From Acanthaster planci (taxonomy: Eukaryota > Echinodermata > Asteroidea > Valvatida > Acanthasteridae), in NCBI RefSeq assembly GCF_001949145.1, contig NW_019091375.1, positions 1,069,225 to 1,117,920 on the forward strand: a stretch of DNA of 48,696 nt, in the 5' to 3' direction. Position 1 is the first letter of the stretch. Each line of letters begins with the position of its first letter. Below are positions 22,501 through 32,819 of the stretch, piece by piece. A program made the position numbers and the translations under genes. The notes under the pieces were generated by a model, which was given only the letters and a program-made list of their open reading frames with translations, was not told the DNA's origin and ran no database searches.

Positions 22501-25500
22501 AAACATAACGATTTGANNNNNNNNNNNNNNNNNNNNNNNNNNNNNNNNNNNNNNNNNNNNNNNNNNNNNNNNNNNNNNNNNNNNNNNNNNNNNNNNNNNN
22601 NNNNNNNNNNNNNNNNNNNNNNNNNNNNNNNNNNNNNNNNNNNNNNNNNNNNNNNNNNNNNNNNNNNNNNNNNNNNNNNNNNNNNNNNNNNNNNNNNNNN
22701 NNNNNNNNNNNNNNNNNNNNNNNNNNNNNNNAGGAGAAGAAGATTTGAATTCCCCAGACTAACAATGCTCTTGCTATACCTGGGGATTCGGGGCAAGCCT
22801 TTGCATAGCGACCACCATCTCTGGAATGGACTGGTTCCTTTGTGCCCTTCTTATCCATTGAGAACAGTGTATTGGTGCAAGGCATCTCTTATGTAACTAA
22901 GCAAAAGCTTGCCCTGAATCACAAGGTGTAGCAACAGCGTCTGTAGTGTGGAGAATTCAACTGTTATGTTCATGTGAATGTAGAGAACACAGAGTACTAG
23001 ATTTTATTGAAATTTAACTCACAAAAGACTTACTAACCATTGCATATAATAGAAAATATAGATTGAAAAACTGCAATATGGCCGCTCTCCACTCATGCTT
23101 GACACACCTGCAGCCAGTTTGCATGTGCACCAGCGCCAGTGCAAATGTGCAGTATAGATCTGCTTCAACAATCCTAGTCAACTTACTGTTGATGAATTCC
23201 TGTCAATTCTCCCGTCTCATTTTTGCCAGTTGTAAACGTTGCCTCCTTTAATCACCCATTTCTTTCTAAGATGTCAATAAGATCACCCATTAATAGTAAA
23301 TTGCCTTTTATTATAAAAAGAAGCTCTCTGATTTTTGGTAGGTTTTTGATGCAGAAAGCGGTGGTATTCTGACCAGCTACGATGAACATGATAGCTTTGT
23401 TACATGCTGCTGTGTTTCTCCCAAAGACAAGAGAGTCGCCTCTGCATCGTCCTACCTGTTGCATGTGAGTGTGTAGTCTAGGGCTTTTCAACACAAGACT
23501 CCCAGCTTCTGCAAAAGCCCCCATATTGGTTTTCCCTTTACCTATGTATTTCTTGTCTCTGTTAATCTATAATTATTTCCAGATTTATGTATATGTACTG
23601 TTATTGTTTACTTTTCCTGATCTTCATCAATAAGGAAATAAATGTCATATATAAATTGATCTGAAATTGAGTCTGATTGGTTTCCCAGATTACATCGTTT
23701 TAACCTGTGAAGTAGAAAAATAGCATTCGGAAATGGTCTCTGAGAAAAAAGGATGCTCGAGATATCATGTTGTGCCGATCTGCCTCGTTCAACAGGTTTG
23801 GGACATGTCGACAGCCGAGCAGCTAGGAGTGTGCGTCTGCCGAACCCAGGCTATCCTGTGTTGTGCCTTCTCACCCAACGGGAGCATCGTCGTGACGGGA
23901 TGCTCCGACTTCTCAATCTGGGTGAGATTCATACTCGCACCAGTCAAATGAGATCTCAAAGTATTTGGCGGCAACATGATGTGTACGGCCAAGCACAGAC
24001 AATATTCCCCTGCCTCTGGTCATTATTGTTATATGATGAAATACACCAAAAGGTTTGAATATTCATAAGTGCGGTAATTAGGTAAGAAGCTCTTAAAGTA
24101 ATCTTGTTTTTTGATAATCTGTCAGCAGTCAGAATACTCGATAAAACACAAAAAGAGGGTTTAGTTTGTCAAATTTTAATATTGGTATTTTCATTATTGT
24201 GCCAACAGCTGTGGGATATAACATCGTTCAAGTCTCTCGCTGTCTATCGAGGCCACAGCAGTTGGGTATTGTCAGTAGCCTTTGATTCCAGCGGCGAGCA
24301 GCTTGTGTCGGCCTCGGATGACGAAACGGTCATGGTACGCTTTGGCCTCGGGCAACATTTTTGTGTGTGGTTTTGGTCAGTTTCGAGGTTCTGTGACTTT
24401 CGCATGAGAAATTTTTTAATTCCCAAGAGGTCGGTTTGGATAAAGTTAGAAATTGGCGCATTGTCAGCATTCTCTCTGAAACCAAACAAGGATGCAGAAT
24501 TGTCTCTGTTATTTTATTCAACTTTAAAACTACAAATTTTCAAGTCGGAAGTGATTTGTATTGCCATCATTTAAACAGATTTAGAAAATCTTGATAATAT
24601 AAATTTAATACCAGACTTTGAAGTCATTCCCACTTACTGGCAAAATGTAATCGTGGCATTATGTTACAATATTTGAATTGTCTCTGCTGTTATTTGATTC
24701 TGCAAAGCAAGATGAGCCATTCCGTCGTCTCTTCTGTAGATATGGAAAGTTGACAGCCTCTTTGACGACAACAACGTGGTGCTGAAGAGGGACTTTGAGG
24801 CACGGTTCAGCAGTGATGACGTGACCATTGTGACCTCCGATGTTAGCAACGCCTGTCTGGTAAGTAGGTTTTCATCGGTCAGTGGGTTTGATTACTTGCA
24901 TGCCAAGCAACACGCACTCTCCCGGACAACTGTTAAAACATTGCAGTATAATGAACACGAAGGGGTCCATGTTACAGCGGTCATTCGGTAAAGCGAATTT
25001 AACTGCCAAACATTTCGTTTCCATGTTGAATAACGCCCTCTCTTGTCTGACTGAAGTGCACCCTCTTGTGAAACTATGATTCACTGTTTTTGTGATGTTT
25101 TGCCGTTGCATTCACGTTTGAGGTTTCTAGAAATGTATCTGTTAATTATTTTTGTTTTTTATTAAATCTTGAGGTACAAAATTGATATTCAGTTTATCCT
25201 AAAAGTCGTGAAGCTACCGCTCAGGATCGATCTCTGATGCATGCTGTGGCGAATCTCGGTTGATTTGCAAAGTTTTTGGTAGGTTTTGTGCACAAAATAT
25301 TGGGAGCCAAGGACGATGTTCAGTACAGCCGAATGTTCGGTTTAGCAATGGTCAGTATAGCGACGTTCCACTGTACCTGCTTGGTTGTGGCTACACCCAC
25401 AGGCTTGCATATATTTTGATTGATATTCTGATATGAAGGTGATGTGAAAATTGTTCAACCTTTACAATGCATGTGCATAGTGTGAGTACCCAAGTGGTGT

Positions 25501-28500
25501 CAATGTCATTTCCCATGAGGAAGTGCTTTGACGTCAGAAAGTCGCAGTACTCAGTTGGTCAGAGAGTTCACTTTCATTTTGGCCCTTGCAATAGAAACCA
25601 CCATCAATTCAGACTGCCGACTTAATTCGTGGAGATGATATAAAATTGCGCTCCTCTCCACTTTCTGCCTAGGTTATCGATGAGAACGGCCAGCGGACGC
25701 GCGTCGTCGCACAGAGTCCAGCTCGAGTCCGCACCGTGGCCATGTCCAGCGACGGCAAAGCAGCCTGCGGAAACATCTTAGGCGAGATATTTGTACGTAT
25801 TCACTAAAAACAGCACGCAGTCTTAGTTTGATGGTATTCTGGCATATTGTAGCTTGTTAGTCTCTCGACCAGCCTGAATTTGAAATGTGGACTTTCTCTT
25901 TGTAGCTACTGAGTGTCATCTTTGCCAAAGAGTTATGCGTACTTAGGGGACACACTAGTGCAATCAGACATTGTGTCTTCAACAAAGATGGGTCCATGTT
26001 AGCCTCAACTTCAGAGGATACTGATGTCAGGGTGAGTAGGGTAGTTTAGCTCATTTGACCCTTGATATGAGAAATTGTCATGAAATCATGTGCAAGGAAA
26101 GAAGTCATCCATAAAGGCCACACTCTTCAAAGTTTGAGAATAATAGATGTCTTTCAAGGAGCAAGTTCCTTTAGGATGAAAAAATATTGAAAATACGTGT
26201 ACATTTTATTTTGAGTAAAGTGGGGTCAGGTGCTGCGTCCCACTGGGTTGGTTAAGGAGGTAGGGAAAGGTTTACAAAACCTGACTTATTTTGGGATGTG
26301 TTTTTAGTTGAGACCATCGCAAGACCAATCACAGGGCCAATCGCAAGACTAGTCACAAGACCAATCAAGAGGCCAGTCACCAGACCAGTCACCAGACCAA
26401 TCACAAGGCCAGTCACAAGACCAGTCACCAAACCAGTCACAAGTCTGGTCACAAGACCAATCACAAAACCAGTCACAAGGCTGGTTATAAGGCCTGCCAC
26501 CAAGCCAGTCACAAGACTGGTCACAAGGCCCATCACAAGTAACAGGATGAAAAATGACAAGGGAATAATTTTGTTCATTTGAATAGCTTGAGACTTGAAT
26601 TCAGAACCCACAAGACCAACATCTCATGGGGGCCTTGTGATGGTCTTTAGAGGTCTTGACTACACTTTGTGCATTGGCACTGTGCACAGTCAATGTTAGA
26701 AATTTTTTTCTCAACATTTAGCAAGTTTGGGTAGCCGAAAAAACTCACACTTAACAATTTTTTACCATAGCTGTGGAATCTGAACAAGCCTGGTCAACAT
26801 GTCGTTCTCAAAGGTCACAGGGACTCGGTCAATATGTGCAACTTTTTCAAGAAGGATACCAGGCTGTTGTCGTCTTCCCACGATGGTACTATGAAGGTAA
26901 GGTGGTGTGAAGGTTGAACTTTTCCTCTTTTATGAATGTGCATCAATCTAAAAAACAAGGTGGCAACACTTTTCATCTACAAAATGTCCATTTTCATGAA
27001 GATGCCTGTTTCTAGTTCAAGCTAAAGCAAAATTATTGGGGGGAAAAAAGCCAAAGGGTACATTTTGTGGGATCCGGTCATGAATGGCTTAAGTCAATAG
27101 GGTGCATGGTAGCCAGAGAGTTACTGACAATTACCCTAAAAAGGCCGAGTTGGGAGTTCACCCTCAAGACTTTCCTCCAGTTTCATCGGGATACATTTTT
27201 AAAAATTGGCCACAAAACTTCGATAAGTTTTGCAGATGATTATGGTTATTTTGACATCAATTTTACAAAACTTAAATATGGCATTCATTCTTGTCAAGTT
27301 TTTAATTTATGAACTGAAGTAGGCGGACATTTTCCACTGACTTTTCATAATTGAAGGTATGACCTCTGACCCTCAGATATGGGATGTCAAGTCTGGGGAG
27401 GTCATCAAGTCTATTGAGGCGCACGACAATTGGATCTTCTCCTCCGACGTCTCACCCGACGAGAAACTAGCAGTCTCGGTGTCGGTGGACAAAACAGCAA
27501 AGGTTAATCAAGAAAATAAACACTGTCAGGCCATTATTATTTTACATAGAACGTTCTGCCAAAAAATCTAGACTTTTAGACGACTTTGCACCGAAGGGCG
27601 TATTAACACTCTGGGATTTCCCAGGCCTTTAATGTGCATGTCGGCAAATTCTCCATGTATTGCCAGTAGGCGTCTGTACTCGGCCTCACGCTTGCGTGAT
27701 TCCCATTGATTTTATACACACAGACTCAAACTACATGTAGTCTGTGGAGGTTGATGGAACCATATACAGAGTTGCGACATGATTGTCGCCATTGTTGGAA
27801 ACCAAATGGCAGGTCTGTGTGCCTGTGCACACGGACAGTTGGTATCCAACAGCCACATGCTCTACTGTACACACAGTAAGCAGCCATTTTGTTTCCAAAA
27901 TCTGACGCTGGAGCTACTCTCTCTATGTACATCTCTGGAGGTTGAGCATGAGCGCAGCCCTCAAGTGGTCTTGGGCCACGGTCAGACTGACCCTTGGCTG
28001 TCATTTGTCGACGTGTCCTTGCTGTTTAAATTCGCCGAGAATGTGTTGTAGAGCAATATTTGTTACAGTGCCCGTCCAGAGTTGAAATGTCCACCATGCT
28101 ACAACATAGGGAATCCTTGTGTACCTGGATGTTGTTACGGTTAATGAAGGCCACTACGCCCCTTTTGGCCATCTCTCTTCAGGTGTGGGATATTGCCAGT
28201 GGTAATCTCATACACACGCTGAATGGACACGACGACATCATCAGAACCTGTTGCATCGCCCCAAACAGCCGTCTCCTGGCAACCGGGAACGACCAAGGAG
28301 TGATCAAGGTGAGATGCGGCCGTGTTGAGAACAGTAAAGCTTGACTCAAGCTGGAATCTGACCTTTGACCGCCAGGACCAAATTTCAGTGTACTACCAAC
28401 TAAACTTTCTAGTCCCAAGTGCGGCATTCTTTTGAGAAGTTCTCTTTAATCCCAACTCCATCAAATGTTTTAAACATCACCAATGAATATTGGCGATGTT

Positions 28501-29623
28501 TAAAACATTTGATGGAGCCACACACCTCAGAAAGGCCATAAAGCCCTTTTTCACGTTTTTCGTTTTCAGTTCCTCGCTTGGTTCATGAATAAAGTTATCA
28601 AAATAACAAAGAGATCTTCATTATCTATAAAACCCCCAATGAGCTGTTTACCTCCACCCTACTCTTGAAACTTTAACTTTGAATCTGCCTATGATTGTGG
28701 GACACCGTTCTACAAAAGGAGAAAACTAGTTGTAGAGCTTGTAACCGTTACATGGATTGGTTTTGCTTCTTAGATTTGGGATTTGATCTCTGGCAAGGAA
28801 ATTGCTACCTGTGCCGGTCATAATTCTTGGATCACGGACATCACATTCTCAAAGGATAGTCGGTACATTCTCTCTGTGGGGGATAATGTCAAGGTAAACT
28901 TGCAGTTACTTTTGTTTTGTGTTTGAGACAAGGATGGTGAGGTTCTGTTAAGAGTTTGACAATTCTAATAAGCAATTGATCAGTTGTTTGATTGATAATT
29001 TTCAGTTCTAAGTAATCAATTGTTCCATCAATCAGTCCATGACCTGTCAATTACAGTCATTCAGTTGATAATCATTGAATCTGTTGATGAAACGGCCAGT
29101 TTATTGGCCAGCTCATTGGTTTGTTGATTGGCTGATTGGCAGGTTGGTTAGCCGCTTGATTGATCAATCAGTCAAACAGTCAAACAAGGTCAAATTTATT
29201 TGTCAATAAATAAGAGGATCACCTGACCGTACACTGACCAATATCAAGCCCAACGTAGAGTAACAGTGGCTGGGCGCTCTACCTTCTTTAATCCTACAAA
29301 ATCCTCCACTGTGTAGGATACCAATGGCATATTCTTTGTACTTCAAGATCCTCTAAAACCACCTAGTGGATTTTAAAGCATGGGGTTCATTCTAAGAATT
29401 TACAGTACATGTAGTTATCAGGATATCTTTTATACTTTGTGTCGGTAAACAGTGGTGGCGTGTGGACGGCAGTTCCGTTCAGATCTTCCACATCCGAGGG
29501 AGTTTTGTCCGTCTTGTCCGAGCAGACGATGACTTCAAGCACTTCGTGACCATCGGCAACACCGGCATACTTTACATCCTGTCATTGATCAAGCAACCCC
29601 AGCAGCACGCTATGCACCTATAG
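9563..29623 (+). CDS. APAF1: APAF1, apoptotic protease-activating factor 1 (complete, 25 coding exons)
   Basis: Exons: 9563-9712, 10320-10512, 11085-11282, 11681-11855, 14015-14127, 14535-14666, 15926-16164, 16612-16782, 17960-18211, 18612-18790, 19128-19254, 19838-19963, 21659-21784, 22295-22420, 23342-23464, 23796-23921, 24209-24334, 24740-24859, 25673-25792, 25906-26031, 26771-26896, 27377-27502, 28183-28308, 28774-28893, 29453-29623. All introns are GT-AG and phases agree; 3717 nt gives 1238 aa (human 1248). Domains: CARD (about 1-93), NB-ARC with Walker A GMGGIGKS (159-166), Walker B LLILDDIW (241-248), sensor Arg in TTRDKS (267), GNP loop (321-323), winged-helix His 442 in VHDLQ, helical domain 2, and 15 WD40 blades. 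The family binds cytochrome c and dATP in the cytosol and assembles the heptameric apoptosome that activates caspase-9. The start ATG has A at -3 and an in-frame TAA 21 bases upstream. Confidence 0.97.
11911..12245 (+). repeat. Tandem repeat in APAF1 intron 4
   Basis: About a dozen imperfect copies of a core AGTAGAACCCTGCTAAATGC, alternately separated by a CAACATCAGACACACTGAT-like spacer. Unit length therefore alternates between about 21 and 42-43 bp. The array starts about 55 bases after the exon 4 donor. Open frames through it are a by-product of the repeat length. Confidence 0.85.
13986..14013 (+). repeat. (GTTTT)n microsatellite serving as polypyrimidine tract of APAF1 exon 5
   Basis: Five copies of GTTTT run directly into the TTAG acceptor of exon 5 at 14014. 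The splice acceptor's pyrimidine tract is thus a length-variable pentanucleotide repeat. Confidence 0.8.
15466..15713. mobile_element. MITE-like element with about 35-bp terminal inverted repeats, APAF1 intron 6
   Basis: The left end GGGTCATTCCATGAAGTTGG and the following GGCACAATTTGTGAC are repeated in inverse orientation at the right end (CACAAAATTGTGCCCCAACC, then TCATGGAATGACCC), with two or three differences. The element is 248 bp and has no coding capacity. The first bases resemble the ends of the three elements in ERGIC2 introns (GGGTAATTCCAGAAATT), so this looks like a related subfamily. No clear target-site duplication is visible. Confidence 0.75.
15726..15970 (+). repeat. APAF1: 82-bp tandem triplication covering the acceptor and start of APAF1 exon 7
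   Basis: Three head-to-tail copies begin at 15726, 15808 and 15890 (period 82). Each holds 36 bases of intron ending TTTACATGTAG and then the first 45 bases of exon 7. Copy 3 is the functional one (acceptor at 15925) and runs on into the rest of the exon. Copies 1 and 2 have a Pro codon where copy 3 has Leu (GGP against GGL), and copy 1 has T instead of G after the AG. Use of acceptor 2 (15843) or 1 (15761) would shift the frame and meet a stop within about 30 codons. Confidence 0.93.
16793..17913 (+). repeat. 25-bp minisatellite filling most of APAF1 intron 8
   Basis: About 1.1 kb of imperfect copies of a unit like GGTACAAATGGATACTCACT plus TGGGT; variants have TATAAATGG, TTAGGTGG or GATAGTCATT. 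The array begins about 10 bases after the exon 8 donor and ends about 45 bases before the exon 9 acceptor. It is open in several frames on both strands because the unit rarely makes stops; this is not a gene. On the minus strand most units contain AAGTGAGTATCC, a good 5' splice-site match. Confidence 0.93.
20557..20600 (+). repeat. Dispersed module next to CACAAGxCC repeats, copy A
   Basis: CAATGACAGAAGAATGCTTT followed by CACAGCTCATTTGAATAGC. It recurs as copy B at about 26550-26589 (intron 20) and copy C at about 44871-44915 (ERGIC2 intron 4). In every case it directly follows sequence rich in CACAAGTCC/CACAAGACC, which suggests one repeat family with an internal expandable tract. Confidence 0.65.
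20624..21207 (+). repeat. About 30-bp minisatellite in APAF1 intron 12
   Basis: About 19 imperfect copies of ACTTGTGATGGACTTACAGG followed by GACTAGCAGGG, some lacking the second half. On the minus strand each unit has CTGTAAGTCC, a donor-like hexamer. Just upstream (20497-20545) lie CCATTACAAGTCCAGTCACAAGTCC sequences, which resemble the unit in inverse orientation. Confidence 0.92.
22517..22731. other. Assembly gap (215 n)
   Basis: The gap lies in APAF1 intron 14, between exons 22295-22420 and 23342-23464. Exon phases on either side agree and the blade count is complete, so no exon appears to be lost. Confidence 0.98.
26311..26540 (+). repeat. 12-bp tandem repeat in APAF1 intron 20
   Basis: About 19 imperfect copies of CACAAGACCAGT (variants CACCAGACCAAT, CACAAGGCCAGT). 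The period is a multiple of three, so both strands show long repetitive frames that are not genes. It is related in sequence to the tracts at 20497-20545 and 44795-44850. Confidence 0.9.
26550..26589 (+). repeat. Dispersed module next to CACAAGxCC repeats, copy B
   Basis: AAAATGACAAGGGAATAATT then TTGTTCATTTGAATAGCTTG. It matches copy A at 20557 with a few changes and a deletion of CACAGC, and follows the 12-bp array directly. Confidence 0.55.
28456..28517. repeat. Near-perfect hairpin in APAF1 intron 23
   Basis: Two 28-base arms (28456-28483 and 28490-28517) pair at 27 of 28 positions around a 6-base TGAATA loop. The arm is CTCCATCAAATGTTTTAAAC plus ATCACCAA. It has the form of a small palindromic element or of a hairpin RNA precursor. 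The extreme match suggests recent origin or selection. Confidence 0.85.
29242..29330 (+). repeat. Dispersed repeat, CTCCAAAATCCTCC family, copy 2
   Basis: It lies in APAF1 intron 24 and matches 4952-5030: ATCAAGCCC, ACAGTGGCTGGGC, TTAATCCTACAAAATCCTCC, then TGTAGGATACCAA. It is followed by TTCTTTGTACTTCAA, which in copy 1 lies upstream, so the family may be tandemly arranged. Confidence 0.6.
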
Positions 29624-29714
29624 CGGCGTCCAGCCTCAAAAACGCCGGTAAGATGCAGTCGCCTCTATCTCTACGCAGGGTTTGAATTTTACTTGAAAAG
29701 TCACAGAACTATCA

Positions 29715-29720
29715 AATAAA
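29715..29720 (+). promoter_or_regulatory. Candidate APAF1 poly(A) signal AATAAA
   Basis: This is the first canonical AATAAA after the APAF1 stop codon, 92 bases downstream. It would give a 3' UTR of about 110-120 nt. It is chosen on position and motif only. Confidence 0.55.
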
Positions 29721-29774
29721 TGGCTTGTAAAGTTAACTGGGCAGAAGCCACGGGCAAGTTCGATCAATGACCAT

Positions 29775-29807
29775 AGTTGACCAGAGTTTGACTAACTCTG
29801 GTCAACT
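29775..29807. repeat. Perfect 14-bp stem hairpin downstream of APAF1
   Basis: AGTTGACCAGAGTT and its exact inverse complement AACTCTGGTCAACT flank a 5-base loop. It lies 55 bases after the candidate poly(A) signal. Related AGTCAACT/ACTAGTC words follow up to about 29850. Confidence 0.7.
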
Positions 29808-31407
29808 GCATGCTAGTCGATGATGGTTGGACTAGTCTAGTCAACTATATGCAACCAGCGTATCGAGGTTGGTCGCATTGTTGGTTGCCATAAATCATTT
29901 TTACTAGCACAGTGCAGAGAGGCACGGTTACCGGTACAAGACGAATGCTGGAAAAACAGTATGACACTGGTAAATGACCATTTGCACTTTTATTTTTGCT
30001 ATCTTGCCCTTCCTGCGGCAACCTTTTCTACCCTTCAACCTAACGACCTGACAACGGTTGACCAGATTCGTTTGCACTTCAACGTCATCGCACATGAGCT
30101 AGGCACGTCACGAACCAACCACCAGTTAACTAGTGGGCATTGATCTAACTTGGCCCACATTGCAAGATTTTGATTTAAGCACCAACTGCATGTGTGTAGT
30201 TGCCAGTCTCTCCTCTTCAATGGCATAGGACGAATTGAAAGTCTGGTATCCGACATAATGAGACGCAGAGAGCATCGCCGATCAATCCCCGACAACATAG
30301 AGTGATACGAAAACACCTTTCAGACAAATATTGGTGCAGAGTCGGGAAAGTTGTATCAGATTCAGCTTTGCCGACTGTTTGCGTCGAGTCGCCAGAGTAG
30401 GTCTATACCAACACGTCGCTGGCATGACGGGCGTATGACGATGTTTCTCTCGCTTAGTACCACTCATTTTGTCCACTTTTTCCTCATTACTAAAACACAT
30501 GGAGACGCAGTCGTCAACAAAATAGCTGACTATAACCAAAATACACCAAATTGGAGTAGCAGTTTGGCTTCAAGGAGCGATATTACCACCTAAAACACAA
30601 TGTGTTTTATTTCAAAATTTTCTGAGTTTCAGACGCCATTTTTTAAAATTTTCTGTTGTGAAATGAGGACACCAAATGTCTCTTCCACGACTGTCTGTGT
30701 CTTCATAACTTGCGTGCAGTTGGCGTTCATTACGACCATGGAAACCAGACAGGACGAACAAATAACACCAACACGGGACACGGTCCAGTTGTCGGGTTTA
30801 AAATTTGAACCCCGTGATGGGACACCAGGTTGCACTCCACAGCTTTAATGTTGGCTGCTTCCATGTAGGATAAGAGTGTTTTACAGCACTAGCTGTCATG
30901 ATATTATTTTACCAAAGACATGATGTACATTTAAACTGCTTTTCTTCGGAGAAACCGAAAGCCCAACACAGACAAGCCAGTCTGTAAATGTAATCCTTCT
31001 TAAAATGAGCCACAGGTCGCCAAAGCCACTTCTGACCTAGCCATGCCCTATTCATCATCATTCTGTGCAATTTGCTCTCAATCCAAAGGATGTTAAAAAA
31101 ATCTTGCTTAAAGTAAATCAACAGGAACATTTTTCTACTCTACCATGTTCCGTTTCCTCAGCATGTCAAACTGAGACCTCAGTTTTCTCATTCCAGTGCT
31201 TATTGAATTGGCCCCAAGACTCATTTTGTGGGATTCACATTGGGCCCATCTTAGACAGAATAAGCAAACGCTTCGTACTTAACACTGATTTAGATTGCTT
31301 CCCAAGCTATCAGATGCCGATGAATAGTTGCAGGGGTGTGTGGCTTACATCTGTATCATGTGAGATGCCCACACACAATGGCGCCCTCGCTGGTGAAAAA
31401 GAGAGAA

Positions 31408-31648
31408 GCGAGGCTGACAAGTGGCTTTTTGTACTTGTATTGTTCATGATCTGTGCCATATATAATACATGTGCTTGGACAGGTGCATACCTTTGCAGTT
31501 ACATCACCCATCTACCGGCAAGTGTAGTGTGGACATTCCTTTGTTGGAGGGGGGAAGCTTGCGTGGACCTGGCTTAGTCCACACAATCCGAAGTCCAGGG
31601 GCTATTATTAGGTCAATACAAGTACAAAAAGCCACTTGTCAGCCTCGC
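31408..31648. mobile_element. Foldback element with perfect 35-bp inverted repeats
   Basis: Arm 1 (31408-31442) starts GCGAGGCTGACAAGTGGC; arm 2 (31614-31648) is its exact inverse complement. The arms extend with gaps through the CTCTTTT beyond. The 171-base interior contains a second inverted pair (GTGTGGAC / GTCCACAC). No coding is seen. It is probably a non-autonomous foldback-type or MITE-like element. Confidence 0.75.
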
Positions 31649-32623
31649 CTCTTTTAATAGGCTCTCATGTCCTCAGAGAGACAGCAAAGTTGGCATGCAT
31701 ACACAGTGCAATGGCCCTGTGGGCCATTGTTTCTACAAACAGACCATCTTCAGGTCTTGAATCTAGAGGTGCAACATGGGGATTTTGTCGGAAACGATCT
31801 TAATTTTTGTTGTATCCACGGAATAATCCTCCAAAGGATGGTGCTGTACCGTTTCTAACAACTTTGTGCTTTTCAATTTCATTATAAAAACAAAATTGCC
31901 AAGGCATTCCTCCAGGGATGAGGGTTAACTCGCCCTCTTGGATCTACGACCAGCCTTCTCTGTTTCACCAGCAGATCTATCACCCTGAGCCGTTATCGGC
32001 GGCCGAAAGGCTTAAAACTAGAGTCAGTATTTCTCTGCTTCAAGATTATGGATGTTTGGCATTGCCCTGTATTGCGCACTGCCACCAAATCTTGCCGCCA
32101 AGTGAATTTTTACTTAATAACTAGAAAGGCTTACGACCTGTTGTTTTTGTTTAATTGTAGTTGTGTATGAAATACATGTGGTAGGGTTGCGTGTTGTATT
32201 TTGTGCACTTTATAATGCTGTATTCCATGAAGTGCCCAAAGAACTTAAGTGCTCTCTCAACATTTATCTTTTTTTACTGTTTCTTTAGTTTTTCTTTCTG
32301 GATTTGACTTCTAGTAATTACTTTCTGGGTATGACCTGAGAGAGATATGTGCTTAAGAATTCAAGCGCTTTTGTATACAATGAAAGAGGTGATTGGTCGA
32401 GTTGTGATATTTATGCAGATTTGTGTTGGGTGATGTAAAAGGGGAGGGGCTTTGAGACGGATGAGGTGAGGGGAAAGGTTTGCGTCATCCGGTGTGTTTG
32501 ATTTCTTCCCTGTGCTTACTCGATTTACTTGACTCACGCTCAATGTGGTGTGAGTAACTGATCTGCTGAGCTGATTGCTCAGGGAAGTGGATTCCATAAT
32601 CACTGCCATGGTGGTTTCCAGTT

Positions 32624-32684
32624 GTTTAACCCCAACACTTCCCAGTCCTCCAACAGGTGAAGGATTGAGGAGGGTTAGGGTTAA
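32624..32684. repeat. Short palindromic element ending TTAACCCTAAC / GTTAGGGTTAA, copy 1
   Basis: Left end TTTAACCCCAAC and right end GTTAGGGTTAA enclose about 38 bases containing CAGTCCTCC and GGATTGAGGAGG. The second copy at 39112-39163 has the same ends. Confidence 0.55.
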
Positions 32685-32745
32685 TGATAGTTGTTTGCAG
32701 TGCCTGCTGCTACATGTGATTCGAACCAGCCAGTCGACACCGGCA

Positions 32746-32819
32746 AGCTCGGTGGTCGAATGGTTATTGACATTTGCACTAGTAGGCAGGAGGTCATGGG
32801 TTCGAGTCCCACCCGAGTA
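32746..32819 (+). pseudogene. tRNA-like sequence (tRNA-derived repeat or pseudogene)
   Basis: It has box A TGGTCGAATGG (32753-32763) and box B GGTTCGAGTCC (32799-32809). The D-stem GTCG/TGAC, the T-stem and six of seven acceptor pairs form. The anticodon stem has two mismatches, and position 33 is C instead of T, so a working tRNA is unlikely. TTTATTTT follows about 10 bases later. Confidence 0.6.

Larger units (their letters stand above)
19128..29623 (+). other. APAF1: APAF1 WD40 region, 15 blades, one blade per exon (exons 11-25)
   Basis: Exons 11-25 each supply one WD40 blade. Thirteen consecutive exons (12-24) are 126, 123 or 120 bp long, all with phase-0 boundaries. Almost all start with a hydrophobic-aromatic pair (IW, LF, VW, VF, LW, WW) after a preceding Lys/Met/Trp. 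That matches the 7+8 double propeller of vertebrate APAF1, which senses cytochrome c and holds the protein closed before activation. Confidence 0.93.

Noticed and set aside
26252-26611. Open frames of about 95-119 codons on both strands, one looking membrane-like (GLVTGLVTG)
   Set aside because: Artefact of the 12-bp repeat, whose period keeps all frames open.
31065-31577. Frame of 170 codons
   Set aside because: No recognisable domain, covers the arm of the foldback element, and has no splice or codon support.
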